A DNA stretch of 64,000 nucleotides, taken from positions 1 through 64,000 of the forward strand of contig RWJK01001913.1 of the NCBI GenBank assembly GCA_004335835.1, read 5' to 3'. This document shows, piece after piece, positions 36,360-49,005 of this stretch (within the stretch, counting starts at the first letter, position 1; the number at the start of each line of letters is the position of its first letter). Source of the stretch: Scenedesmus sp. ARA3 (Eukaryota > Chlorophyta > Chlorophyceae > Sphaeropleales > Scenedesmaceae). The notes under the pieces were generated by a model, which worked only from the letters and a program-made list of their open reading frames with translations, ran no database searches and was not told where the DNA came from. A program made the translations under genes and the position numbers.

Positions 36360-39300
36360 CTACACACCACAGCCGTAAGCTGCCTGCTGCTGCGGCTGCT
36401 GCTGGCTGCTGGCCTCCTTGTCTGGCTCATAGCTGAACATGCGTGCGTCCAGCTCTGACGTCAGCGGCAGGCACAGCAGCCCCCGCACCACATCGTCAAT
36501 GTCGGCGTCCTCTGTGCCCATGAGCAGTAGCAGCAGCAGCAGCAGTAGCAGCAGCAGCAGTAGTGGCAGCAGCAGCTCGGGCGGCAAGCTGACAGAGCGC
36601 CAGCAACATCAAAACGTCTGGAAACACTGCGCAAGCACACATTACGTTCCTGCAAGCATACGCCATGTTTCTGCAAGCAAGCTCCTGCAAGCACAAGCTC
36701 CTGCAAGCATACGCCATGTTTCTGCAAGCAAGCTCCTGCAAGCACAAGATATGCAAGCACACGCCACACTCCTGCCACCTGCGCCCCCAACCTGCGCCTG
36801 GCTGAGCCGCTCGAGGCCCCGGCCGAATGAGGCAGTGAGGATGTTTGCAACTGCTGAGCACACCCCACACCTCCTCAATATCAGCTGCACGTACATGCAT
36901 TGCAGCATTGCTCACCATACAGGATGGTGTACAGGCCGCTGATGATGGGCACAGCCAGCCCCAGGCTGTCAGCCAGCAGCTTGGCAGCGCGTGTGGTGGC
37001 CACGCCCTCGGCCACTGCGCCATGCATGCCCTCCAGAATAGACGCCATGCTCTCACCGCAGCCCAGGCGGTAGCCTAGCGTCCTGCACATGCAATGTTGC
37101 ACGGAAAGTGTTAATGCAAGCTTGTTGCTTTCGAGGTGAGGACGAAGCCCTCAGGGTTGCTGTTGGTGGCAAGACGGCTTGAAGCCATGGGGCTGATGTG
37201 AGACACACCCAGCTGACAGCATGCACCATGGATGTGCATGGGGCAACGCAGGCCAAGCTGGCAGTGCCTGACGTCGGAAGCAGGGACGCTCTTGTTTTGT
37301 GAAGCAGGAGAGCATGTGGCAGCGCCCACCTGTTTCTCGAGGCATCGCCTGTGCATGTAAGGATGAGGTCACCTGTCAGGTGAGCAAGCAGCAGCACCAG
37401 TATACCTCAGGGCAGGGTAAAGGTTGCAGTAAGCTTTGCGAGAAATCTTTGCAAACACATCTGCAAACCAGTACTGTGCTGCCCAGGTTGTGCTGCCGCA
37501 ACCACTTGTGTCTTAACGCAGATTGGCAGGAAGCATGCACTTGCGTACAGGTTTGAACCTTGCCTGTGCATTTCTGCCTTGCACCCAAGTTGCTGCACTT
37601 TGAAACACTGTGTGAAGGTACGCGTGTGCCAAGAGTGCAATGAACCCCTTACCCATGCCTCCTAGCCCTCCGAGTGTCATGGGGTTTGCACCTGCAGTAC
37701 AGCACACCAGCAGCCTATCTTGCAAAGATCCTTCATGCACAGCGCAGGCCTGCGCACCTAGGTGCACCAAGACTGTTACTCAGCAAGCATTCAACACACT
37801 GACATGGCATCGCTGTAATGTGTGCAGGCAGTTCAAATCAGAGAACAGGCCATCTATGGCCAAAATCCGCACATGAAGCAGCTGCTGCCAGGCCCCTCAC
37901 CCTTTGCAACAGCCAGCCGTGTCATTTCGTGCAGGCCTGCAGCGCAATTGAAGCACAAGTCAGTGACACACGCGCACGGCACAATAGGCGATACCACACT
38001 GCTGTACTTGAGCAGCTGCCCTACCTCGATCGCCAGATGTGAGGAGGCAGCAGCTCATATACCAGGTTACATACTAGAGGCAGCAGCATTGGCGGGCAGC
38101 CTACCGCGTGTGATGATCATTGCTCGCCCATTGGCACCGTACCCCTTGCCATCTGCCATGCCGCAGGCGATGCTGCATGCATCAAAAGACAGCAGCAGAC
38201 CAGACAGCGCACATGTCAATACAGCACAGAAGCAAACAGCAGTTCAGCCTGCAAGCACAGAGATGCAACAGTAAACAGGATGCACAGGCTTGGTTGGGCT
38301 AGGACATCACGCTGACACTGCCCTGTTACTGGCACAGCAGCTGATGCAGATGGGGCATCTTTTGCGGCAGCAGCTGATGCAGATGGGGCATCTTTTGCGG
38401 CAGCAGCTGGCACCTGGGTGCACTCACGCTATGCTGTTCTTCAGCGCCCCGCCAAACTCAAGACCCTGCAGGAGACAAAACACAAAGCCAGGTCAGGCTG
38501 CTTCTGCTTGTGACCCATGTTCACCCATCATGTAGGAAAGCAGTACTTCACAGGTGCTCAGTGACAGCCAAAGCAGACAGTGCGTCATGTGCCAGGGCCC
38601 ACAGCACCTCACCACTACGTCAGTTGTGCGGTAGCAGCGCAGGTTGGCTGCCGACAGCCACCACTGCACCTGCTTGGCCACACTCTCTTCCTGCACAGCA
38701 CGGCAGGGCAGGCAGAAACCCAGTCAGACTTAGCGCGCTGAGTTGTAGCATTGTGTCAAGTTGGCTGCCAGTTTGCAGGGACATGCAGGGCAGCATGTTC
38801 GCATGTGCTTTGCTGCTGTGAGAACAGCCAGACATGCAAGCTCCTCATTGCAGCACCACGTTGAAGGGCGGCACCAGGGGCATCAGCACAAGCCCGTGCC
38901 CACCCGTGCTGCGATGGTGAGGCCTGTGGGCATGCCTGCAGCCACCTCTGCTGCAAAGGAGGGGCCGCTGAGGTACGCCAGCTGGCAGTGCTGCGGGCGG
39001 GGCACAACCTGCAGGCACGGCACAGCGCATTGTCAACTCTCAAGCAGCTGAACTGCAATATTGGGTTGTAATCTGGGTTGTAAAACTAGCCAGTCGTGGT
39101 GTCAGATGTTGTGCGCCTTGCACCAGTTTCGGCCCAGATGTCACGAGGCATGCATGCCAGCAGAGATGTGCAGACTGCGCCAGTGCATTGGCATCCGGCT
39201 GCATGCTGCTTGTTGAGGGCTCCTGAATAACCAGCAGCTGCTCACCTCCAGCAGCAGCTCTTCCATTGTCTGCAGCGTGTCTGTGGTGATGCCTGCAAGG

Positions 39301-40120
39301 CAGGTACGGTACAGGGTGTGCAACTTGATCTATTTTTCCCTGAGTCGATGAGCACAGGGAGTAGAGCTGCCGCTGCCGCAGGAAGCTCAGGTAGCTGTGC
39401 CAACAAATAATGTGTGAGCTGCACACCCTGCTGCTTGCCATCGTGCAAGAATACACCTACATCCACCATGCTCCAATGATTATACATGCTGCTGCGTTCC
39501 TGCCACCACCACCACAGCACTTGCTTAGATGCATTGCAGCAAGCCTTGGCGCACCCTTAGCGCAGCACACCAGCACCGCATCTGGTGGCAAGTGCTCCAC
39601 GCAGCGCTGCGCTGTGCTTGCTATGTGTGCAGACGGCACCGCCAGCAGCAGCAGCGTGGAGTCGCGCACCATGCCTGCTAAGTCTGTGGTGGCTCTCAGC
39701 TGCTTCGGGCAGCTGTGGCCTGGCAGCCTTCTGCTGTTGGTGTGCTGCGTGTTGATCTCATCTGCCACCTGCTTGCAGGACAACACGCCAGCAGCAGTAG
39801 GGCATGAGTGAAAGCCGACATGCAGGCTGGCCGTTGCATGCGGACCAGATGCAAACCATTTAGGCTAACAGGACTGCTCGCACTGGCAGCAGCAGCTGCT
39901 ACCCTGGCAGTCGTTAGCGGCAAGCAGATACGTCCTGCAAGAGCTTCCTGCAAGTAAACGTCTGCCTGCAGTGCAGCTAGCCCTGCAAGTGCTCATTAAT
40001 CAACCGGTCACCTCTTGACTCCTGCACCAGATCACTGTTGGATGTCCTGCCCTTGCGCAGTGAATGGCAAGGGCTGTGCCGTAACTGCCAGCGCCAATGA
40101 CGCCCACAGCAGGGCACAGC
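36360..40120 (-). CDS. NAD-dependent glycerol-3-phosphate dehydrogenase (GpsA type), 5' partial
   Basis: Twelve exons join in phase: 40120-40012, 39768-39555, 39292-39246, 39008-38904, 38690-38613, 38465-38428, 38172-38105, 37936-37901, 37691-37653, 37372-37330, 37082-36916 and 36511-36360, about 364 residues. The enzyme interconverts dihydroxyacetone phosphate and glycerol 3-phosphate, feeding membrane lipid and glycerol synthesis. Motifs in order: [13 protein letters not shown] (NAD-binding), [38 protein letters not shown], then [18 protein letters not shown] with the catalytic Lys, [31 protein letters not shown] and the [13 protein letters not shown] helix. This is the single-domain bacterial and plastid form; I see no phosphatase domain of the kind fused in some green algal isoforms. 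Several exons are only 36-47 nt. The N-terminus, perhaps a transit peptide, lies upstream and was not resolved. Confidence 0.92.
36648..36749. repeat. 51-bp tandem repeat in the last GPDH intron
   Basis: Two near-identical units (36648-36698 and 36699-36749), themselves made of shorter CTGCAAGCA words, lie in the last intron of the glycerol-3-phosphate dehydrogenase gene. Confidence 0.85.
38335..38400. repeat. Perfect 33-bp tandem duplication in a GPDH intron
   Basis: Two identical 33-bp units lie 28 bp from the donor of the exon ending at 38428 (minus strand). Confidence 0.95.
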
Positions 40121-41908
40121 CTGAGCCAAACAAGCCCGGCAACGGCAAACGACAGCGGGTGATGCATGAGGGTTTGTTCCATGCAACATACAGTATGCAT
40201 ACGTAGTGTGTAGGTGATGAATGCGTGTGCCTTGGGCTGGAACTACTGTATGTGAGTCAGCAGCACCAGCAGCAGCAGGTCCCAGGGCAGACTGAACAGG
40301 CAGCATGGTCAGCGCTGCACTCACTTGCTTGCTGTCCTCTCTACAGAGTCATGCCAGTCCAGGTGGTGTTCGGCCATCAATATGTCCTTTTCCACGACGC
40401 TTGCTGCAACGGGTGTCTGCAGGTGCGTACCCGATCGGGGTGTACTGCTTGCTAGGCGATTGTCGCAGGGCATACACGACGTCGAACAGATGAACCGATG
40501 CAGGGGCAGCAGTGCAAACGAGCTGACCGAGGCGGACGTGAGGCCTGTCACGGATCAGGGCTCACTCTTCTCAGTGTCACACATGTCCTCACAACACACC
40601 TTAGGCTTGCACCCCTGCCTGGCAGTGCCGGCAGTGTCCGTGATGCAGCTACTGCGGTGCAATTTTGCTTCCTAGACGGATGCACTGCTGTCATCGGCTG
40701 CTGCTGTTGCTGTCAGGGTTGACAGTAGCCACAGACAACACAGCCACTTGTTACCACGGACAACTCCTGCCATGCGCGGCATGATGTGCACTGCAGTGTT
40801 ATATGTGTCGACGCCCAGAAGAGCTGAACACTAGAAAGTGGCACACCACTTGATGGGCTTCGTACCCATAAAAGCGAACTTGGAAGAGCACCTTGCCTGT
40901 AGAAACCAGCGGCATGCATGGGGTGCTTGCTCTGCCCCAATAACCTGCAAACAATCCCTGTGACAACACATGATACCCCTCTGACCCTCTTACAGCACCT
41001 GTGTAGACCACACACACTGTGCTTGCCACACCCTGGCGTGCTCTGGACAAGCCGTCCCTTCACCTCTGATCCTGCCTGGATACCACTGACCAATGACTCT
41101 GACAAAACATTGATGTATCAGGGCTGCATGCACTCGGTTGCATGTATGCCACCAGACAAGTGGCAAGTGCCCTCCTCGACTCTGATTGCATGCAACCGCC
41201 AACATGCATAATAGTGGGCGGGCTGCAGCGACACATGCAAACAGTCACCTGTATGGGATAAGCCAACAACACGCTGCATACCCTCGCTCAACTGTAAGGG
41301 CTGCAGATCTGCAATCACAGAACCCCGCTCGCTACACAACACAGTGCACCAGGCGACCAGACACTCACTCAAGTCTGAACAATGAAGTGGCCAAAAGATC
41401 CCGCATGCAGACGGCGCGTAGAAACTCCGTCGTCGTCTGCAAGTCGCCACAAAAAATCCGCTGCTAGACACCGCAGTGAAACATGCTGCAAGGCCAATCA
41501 TACTTCAAGCGCTTCAAGCACTGCTGTCACGCGTGGCTTGGTGTGCAGCCATCTCCAGCAACTGCTGACCCAGCTGAGTACCTCAAACTAGTCCATCACT
41601 GAAAATGTGTGCACGTATATCCCAAGGGCCAAATACAATGACTCCACTGTGCACACTCGCTCCGCTCCACAGCACCTGGCCAGATCAGCACCAGTGCAGG
41701 AGCAATACGCCCTGCAGGCACCACACACATCCAATTCCAGCAACGCGATGCCGGATGACCCATCCAGCAGATGTGCATACCGCCAACTGCTGCCTCCCTC
41801 ACACAGCAGCAACTGTGTCTGTACACCCTGGCCAAACCAATCATCCTGCCAACCATTACCTCTGCCAACTGCCTGACACCGACTTATCTTGTGCCTCACT
41901 GCCGCTGC
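40121..41908. other. No gene resolved; expected 5' exons of GPDH
   Basis: The start of the glycerol-3-phosphate dehydrogenase gene should lie here. A minus-strand frame from about 40550 to 40430 is rich in Ser, Thr and Leu, like a transit peptide, but its donor phase does not match the exon at 40120, so it was not joined. The 3' UTR of the ABC1K gene also falls here. Confidence 0.45.
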
Positions 41909-44900
41909 TTACCGCTGCTGCTGCCTGCGCTGCAGCTCGCTCAGCACAGCCAGCGGCGTCAGCACCGCCAGCAGCGGGGCAGCAACCAGCCCAGTCACCA
42001 GCTGACCAGCTGTCAACGGCCCCACTCCCCAACTGCCGGCTGCCCCAGATGCAGCAGCACCGGGTGGCGCCTGGAAGTGCAGCGGCCTCACAGCAGCACC
42101 AAAGCCAGCACCCAGCCCTGACTGCTGCGGCGGCTGCGGCTGCATCTGCTGCTGCAGCAGCACCCCTGCAAACTCGCTCGCAATGCTGCTGCTGCCATTC
42201 ATTGCAAAGCCGTTGCTGCTGCTGCTGCTGCCGTTGAGGAAGCCTGCAGGCAGGCCGACGCTGCCAATGCGCTTGAAGGAATCAGGTCCTGCAACAAAAC
42301 CCAGCGCTGCCATCGCTAGCGCTCGCTCCTCATCATCTACAGTGACACTGCTGCTGCTGCTGCCGCTGCTGTCGGCAACTGTGAAGGACTCTGCCAGCCT
42401 CAGCGCCACACGCCTCACAAATGCACGCACAAACAGCTCGCCAGTGTGCTGCAGGCCCGGCACGAGCTCTGGCAAGATAGGCTGCAGCTCACGTGCGACA
42501 CCAGCAGCACCATTCACTGCCTCGGCAGCAGCTGCCACTGCTGCACGCGGGTCGACCTGCTGCGCCCTGCCTGCTGCAGCAAGCCCCAGCAGCCGACTGC
42601 TGCTCTCATTGGTGGTGCTGAACACCATGCCTGAGGCGGCATTGCTGGCATCTGCTGAACCGACGGCTCTGTACCCTCCACTGCTGCCAGCGGCAGCAGC
42701 AGTGGGTGAGTCGGGTGACATGCGCGCTACCAGCTGGAAGACTCCCCTCACAACCCCCAAGGCCTCCTCATCCTCATCTGTCAGCTGCACTGCAGGCGCC
42801 AGCCGGCTGAGAAGCTCCAGCGGCGTTGTCAGCGGCAGCAGCAGCGGCCGCAGCGGCCCCAACGCCTCAAGACTGGACATGGCCACTGCAACAGGAGCCG
42901 AGCCGAGCAGCACCCGCAGCGTCTGCGACAGCGCATCGCGTGACAGTGCATCAGCAGCTGCCACGAGCTCCTCGACTAGCAGCTCCTGCACATAGCTCCC
43001 GCGCCGGCTGAACACCGCCAGCAGCGCATCCTTTGCTGCTGGATTGAGCACAGGCTCCGGCTGAATCTGGCCAGCTGCTACTGCCGGCCGAGCTGCTGCT
43101 ACTGCTGCTGGCCGTGCTACTGCTGTTGCTGTAGCGCCTGGAGCTACATTGTCCTCCAGGCCGTCTGTGGTGTAGGCTGAGAAGGCATCAGCCATCTTGA
43201 TGAGGCGCTGCACGTCGAGGCGGCTGCGGCCGCCGTACAGCACATCCCGTAGGGCCTTGCGGATGCGCGGGTCATCGTCAGCCAGCAGGCGGCGCGCCAT
43301 GTAGGGAAAGCACTCCTGCAGAGGGCACACGCAGAGGGCACACGCAGATTGAAGCAGCAGCTGTGAGTTGATCCAGGCAAGTGCATAGCTTACGTGTCTG
43401 TGCTGACGGTGAGGCGTGGTAAAGCGAAGCAGCATTGCCAGGTTGATATAGCTGTGGGCTGCAAACTGCGGTGTCACCTAGCCAAGAGCAGGAGTGTCAG
43501 ACCCACTCCCAACCAACTTGGCAATAAGAAGGCGGCTGACCGCAACTGCGAAAAACGGCGCAGCGCCGCACCTGCACGATGGCGTAGTCAGGGTCCACCG
43601 CGAGGGCGATGCCCTCGATGACGCTGAACGCGCGCAGGATGAGCGTGAAGAAGGGCGGGATGCGGAAGGGGTAGGTGCTGCCCAGGTCCTCCAGCTCAGC
43701 CATCACTGCAGCAGCAGCAGCAGCGTTGTCATCTCAAAGCCGATCAACAGCAACAGCCCACAACCCTCAGCATCATGATGAGCCAGACACACATTGCATC
43801 AAAACCAGGATGTCAAAAGCGGCATACCATCGACTTGCGCAGCAGCCACGTGATGCTTATCTCACAAACAACACAAGCACCTGGACACCGTCAGCAACAG
43901 TAGCCGCAGCAGCAGGCAGCACCCAGCCAGCCGCCGCACCTGCGTCTATGTTGAGCTTGGAGGCGCCGCCGCCCCCTGAGAGCTGCACCAGGATCTTGCC
44001 CAGCGCCGGCGCCATGCCCATGGCCACTGGATCACCAGCATCAGCAGGGATGAAGCCTAGCGTCTGCAGGTCACGCGCAACGTTCTCCCAGTCCTGCAAG
44101 TGCAGCAGGATGCGAGGCAACAGAGTCAGGTTGATGTATTATTGAGAACGCCTCTGGCAGCTGCAGGGGACAATAACAGTTACACCAGTCATTAGAACAG
44201 GCGGATGCCGGGAATGAACACAAGCAACTGTGCTGCCTGCACAGCACTGCCAGGCTACCCAGCAGCAGCAAACCAAGCACTGCAGCTGCTCAGCCCCTTG
44301 ACCTAACCAACCAGGCCTCACCTTGATGCTCAGGTGCGCAATGTACTCCACTAGCGCAATGCGCTGCTCCGGCGTCACTTCCGTCATGAGCCCAAAGTCA
44401 AGCACGCAGATCTTGCCGTCATTGGTGCGGATGAGGTTGCCGGGGTGCGGGTCGGCGTGCAGCAGCCCTGTGTCAAGCAGCTGGATGAGGTACGCGCTCA
44501 GCAGCGTGTTGCACAGCTCGCGCACGTCCGACGCGCGGCTCTCACTCAGCTTCTCGCCTGCACAGAGAAGACAGATTAGAAGTGAAAGGTTGCAAGATGG
44601 CATGATGGCATGAAACTCATGGGAACCGCATGGATGCTGGCAGCTGCAGGAGCATCGACGAAGGGAGTGCTGACGCTGCTGATGAGGATGGGGACACATA
44701 CTTGAAATAGCTGCTCGGTGCACGTCAGGAATCCTTACTGCATGCACGGCACAGCATTCTCTGCCAACGCCGCACATCATACAAATGCGCTCAACGACAG
44801 CGGCACTATACGCCGGCTGCAGCTGCAGCTGCTGCTGCTATCGCTGCTGCTGCTGCTGAGCGAGCTGGTGCCTCACCGTCCATCCACTGCGTGGTGAGCA

Positions 44901-47776
44901 CCACGTCGTTGCTGAACTCCTCAATCACGTCGGCAGTGACCACGCCAGACACCCCAGCATCAGCCATCTGCTGCCTGCAGCCACAGCCACAGCGCCGCCA
45001 TGACAATAGAGTTAGCCATGGCATGGACGGCAAACATTGCCAGATGTTAGAAGTTGCTGATACTACCTAGGAGCAGCCCACACACAACTGTGGCAGCGGG
45101 TTGCTCCGGTCATGTCAGCAGCACAGATGGCACAACCAGACAATACCAGCCAGCAGACTTCCTAGCACAGCCTGTCGCTGCTTCCTTTGGCCCAGACTGG
45201 CATGCTGTTGCTGCCACCGCAACATACATTTCATTTCAAGCGGCGCACCTGAACAGGTTTGCGTTTGCCGCCTCTCGCGTGTAGTCCATCTCGTGCAGGA
45301 AGCGCACCGCCCAGTTGTCAATCAGGGAGGCCCAGTCGGTCTTGACCTGCAGCCGCACAACAGCAGCCAGTACAGCAGACGGGTGAGACACCAGGCAGCA
45401 CTGCTGTGCACAACATCTCCCAAGCACATATGAAGCTGGGGCGAATCTGTTGAATGGTATGCTACTCAGCACTTGTTGACCCCACCAACCTCAAGCAGCT
45501 GCCCATGATCCTTCAGGGCCGGTTGCCATACACTGAGCACGTTGCCAGACGACCCCGCCTGACACACCTTCCGCTGCAACAGCGTAACTGCCTGCACAAC
45601 CTCTGCACCCCGCGGCCCACACAGCTCCCCATGCACCGCTGCCTCGCACAACACCAGCACTTGCTGCCCTGCTTCCCTACTCCCATTCCCCACTCCTTCT
45701 CTCACCTCAGGCAGTGCGCTAATCGCCTCCGCAGCCTGGCGCATGAGGTACAGGTCCAGGCACACCTGCTCCAGCACGTCAGGCCGCTGCACCTTCACAG
45801 CCACCTCGCGCCCGCCAAACTCCGGCTTGAGCTTGCCCCTGTACACCTGGCCCAGGCTGGCGGCTGCCACAGGCTTGCTGCTCAGCTGGGAGAATACTTG
45901 GTCCACCGGCCTGCCAAAGGCCTTGGACATGGCCTGCGGGCAGGCGCAACAGTGTCGGCAGCAGCAGCAGCAGCAGCAGCGGTGGTGAGGAGCTGCCCAG
46001 AGAAGCGAGCAAGGCACACGCACAAAAAAACCAGGCAAGCAGCACACTGCAGATCGCATACATTTCAAGTAACAGGCGAGCTCAGCGCGCATCAGCATGC
46101 AGCTATGGCAGGCAGGCAGAACCAGAACTCACCTCCTTGGCCTGGTCGCAGGGGAAGGGCGGCACCCTGTCCTGCAGCAGCTGGATCTGCATGTAGTACT
46201 CTGGCGACAGCAGGTCCACCCGCGTGGACATGGCCTGCGCCACCTTCACGTACGCCGGGCCCAGCCGCTCGATGACGCCCCGCAGCTGCTCAGCACGCGC
46301 ATGCTCGTTCGCCTGTAGGGGAAGTTCAAGCCAGTAGCGCAAGATCACAGACAGCTGTCAGCAGTGTTGCACAGCAGGTGTAGCGTCTGCTTGCCAAGCA
46401 AGGTCATCTTAACCAACGAACGTACTGTGATGGAAGGTGAAGCAGCATCAACTGCTGTCGAGCCACAGACACGTCAGTGCTTGCTTGTTCACTGCCTGAC
46501 TGAATTCAAACATCCTCAGCACTGTTCAACTTGCACCTCACGAGTGCACAAGCTGCACAACACCGCCTCACTCACCTGCAGGCGCCCGGTCCACAGGTCG
46601 CCCAGCAGCGGCAGCCCAAAGCTGCTCATCTCTGATGCCAGCTGCGCTGCACGCTGCGCCACCATCACAGGCCTGCGCTTGAAAAACCTTGCCACAGTCT
46701 GCGCAGCATAATCATGGCTCAGCACATCATCCTGCGCTGTGCCCTCATCCCCAAATGCGGCAGACGCGTCCGCTGCAGGCACGCTGGCCGCAATCGCTGC
46801 AAGCGCGCCAGCTGCAACGATGCACAGCGTGGGGAAGTCATAGCCACCCATGCCCTGCTCCGGCAGCTGCTGCAGCAGCTGCTCAGCATGTGCCAGCGAG
46901 CCTTGCAGCTGCTGCAGTGCTGCTGCTGCAGATGCAGACTGCTCTGCGAGCGCTCCTGCACCAGCACTCAGCGTGCTGCTGAGTTCTGCAGGCATGGAAG
47001 CCGAAGCTGAGGCTGCTACTGCCTGCCATGCAGCTGATGCCGCCTGCAGTGCTGCAGCAGGATCACCACCCACACCACCAAACCCACCCATGATGCTGCT
47101 GCTGATGCTGCCACTGCTGCGGAAGCTGCTGCCACCATGCAGCAGCAGCTGGTGTGAGCCGGACGCAGCTGCGGCAGGCAGCCCAGCAGCATTAGCACTC
47201 AGGGGCTGCAGCATGGGCGAGTCCTGCACCACGCCAGACAGTGCAGCCAGGGCCTCCTGCAGCCACGCCATCACTGCACGAGTCCCAAAGTGTGGCTCGT
47301 AGCTGCCGTTTCCTGCAGCCAGCTGCTGCAGCTGTGCCTCTAAGAGCACCAGGCGCTGCTGCAGGGCTGCAGGCAGCTGCGTCAAGCCTCCTGCTGCTGC
47401 GCCTGCCGAGCCAGCAGCGTCCTGCAAGCCTTGCAGGAGGCTCTGTGCTTCCAGCAGCTGCACGTTTGACAGACTGGGCAGCTGCGGCACTGCTGGCAGC
47501 TGCACGGAGGGCATGTGCACCTCTGGAAGCTGCATGTTTGACAGGTTTGGCATCTGCACAGCTGGCAGCTGCGGTACCGAGGGCAGGTAGATGTCTGGCA
47601 GGTGTGGCACTGCAGGGAGCTGCACACTTGGCAGCTGCACAGACGATGGCAGCTGCACGTCCCGCACAGATGCTGCCTTGTCCAGCAGCTGTCCTGCAAG
47701 CTTGCTGCCAAAGTGCGGCTGCAGCTGCTGCCATGATGCATCGCTTGACAGCTGGCTCAGCAGCTCCTCAGCAGCA
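41909..47776 (-). CDS. Plastid ABC1K (UbiB-like) atypical kinase, 5' partial
   Basis: Nine exons join in phase: 47776-46576, 46312-46133, 45933-45706, 45346-45249, 44974-44877, 44557-44322, 44093-43940, 43705-43572 and 43315-41909, about 1,244 residues. Core motifs: AYVKVAQAMSTR (KxGQ region), the Ala-rich VAAASLGQVYRG, VAVKVQRP with the ATP-site Lys, LLHADPHPGNLIR (catalytic loop) and CVLDFGLM (metal-binding Asp). ABC1 kinases act in plastid quinone and tocopherol metabolism and plastoglobule function; the sequence after DFG (FRIPPFF, IEGIALAVDPDYAIV) resembles the PGR6/ABC1K1 and ABC1K3 group. The large N-terminal region carries a Leu-Pro repeat and the C-terminal 400 residues are Ala/Ser-rich, making it longer than typical members (about 700). 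The first exon, probably a transit peptide, is missing. The kinase Gly in KxGQ is replaced by Ala. Confidence 0.92.
43319..43346. repeat. 13-bp duplication at the 3' splice site of ABC1K exon 9
   Basis: GAGGGCACACGCA occurs twice next to the acceptor of the last exon. On the transcript strand the pyrimidine-rich TGCCCTCTGC tract is thereby doubled. Confidence 0.9.
47449..47658 (-). repeat. Leu-Pro repeat (VQLPSV-like) in the ABC1K N-terminal region
   Basis: About 70 residues are made of short units of the form V-Q-L-P-[SA]-V, with variants such as YLPSVPQLP and MQLPEVHMP, spaced mostly 4-7 residues. At the DNA level the repeats are clear but diverged, so the pattern is probably kept at the protein level. 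Confidence 0.85.
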
Positions 47777-48917
47777 CTGCACAGCACAAGTTCAACATGC
47801 GCACACGTTTACACGTTTGCTTGGGATTCAGCCAGTAAGAGTACTGGCGCCAACAACTACTTGTATTGGACAGCAAGACCACCACTACAGCTAGTTCATG
47901 GGTCAGCAAGGAAACCAGCCAACCGCTGCTTCAAAAATGCATACCACGCAGCTGTGTAGTGCTCACACACCATCACCTGCTAACCTGTGGTGCACCCTAT
48001 CAAACACTTTCATAGCCAGGAGCACAGCGTTGCATGCTCACCTGACAGAAACCTGTGCTCCAGCTGCTTTGGGCACTGCTGGTGCTTGCCTGGCACTGCG
48101 CCCACGCCTGCATGCCAGCAATACATGTGGTTGCCAGTGTGTCAGCTGGTGTTGGTGATGCTATGATACCAGGGCGCTGCGGCTCGCACAGCACCACCAC
48201 AGCAAAGATCCTGCATTGTATGCGTACCTGTTGGCGCGAGTGCATGCGCCCTGCTGCAATCCCTGGCGTTGCAGTGAGTGCATGGTGGGGTGACGAAGTG
48301 GGTGCGACGAAGGCAGGCTAGACTGCCAGAAAGATAATGAAAGCGACGTTCAGCAACCCATTGCGCAAATGGAGTTGAAAAGACTTGTTGAACTGCTTGG
48401 CTGATCGTGAGGTGTGGAGCAGTGCAGCTGCTGGAGGTCAGCTGGTGCTTGGCTTGGTTGAAATCAAGCTGTGTAAGCATCTGCAGTCTCCGTGGGTGCA
48501 ACTACTGTGCGGAAGTCCTGCTTACAATCAGCTGATAACATTGTCATGCATGTATGCCATTGGCCTGCCATTTTTACTCCTCAATAGCAGCCTTCGACGA
48601 CGAGAGCGATGATTATAGGCTGTTTGGACCGCATCCACCTGTCTTTGGCTGTGCAGCGGGTCTTCTGTTCCTTGATTACTACTGCTCGTTCAGACTGCGT
48701 TGCATACCCTCTCCTGCAAGCTTATTTACGAAGTTCGCTTACTGATCAACTGAAGTATAGCACGCTGGTAGCCTGAACAGCCTTTTTTCATTCGGCAGTG
48801 CTCGGAACAAGCAAACGCTGGTGGTGTGCTGACCTAGCCAGAACAGGAAGCTACAGAAATGTCGCTACAAGAAGCTTCAGCGCTGTCCGTGGGAGTAGCT
48901 ATGGAGGGTCCGGGTCA

Positions 48918-48948
<31 letters not shown>

Positions 48949-49005
48949 GGCACGCAAGCAAACCGTGCAAGTCACTCAGCGGTGAAGCAGTCATCAACAG
49001 TCACC
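47777..49005. promoter_or_regulatory. Region between head-to-head ABC1K (-) and carrier (+) genes
   Basis: It must contain the missing first exon of ABC1K, both promoters, and a 5' leader of the carrier gene with a CAG run at 48919-48948. A minus-strand frame beginning MLTQLDF near 48478 could be the transit peptide but was not joined with confidence. Confidence 0.4.

Noticed and set aside
40430..40551. Ser/Leu-rich frame as transit-peptide exon of glycerol-3-phosphate dehydrogenase
   Set aside because: No ATG in frame at its start and the donor phase does not match the exon at 40120.
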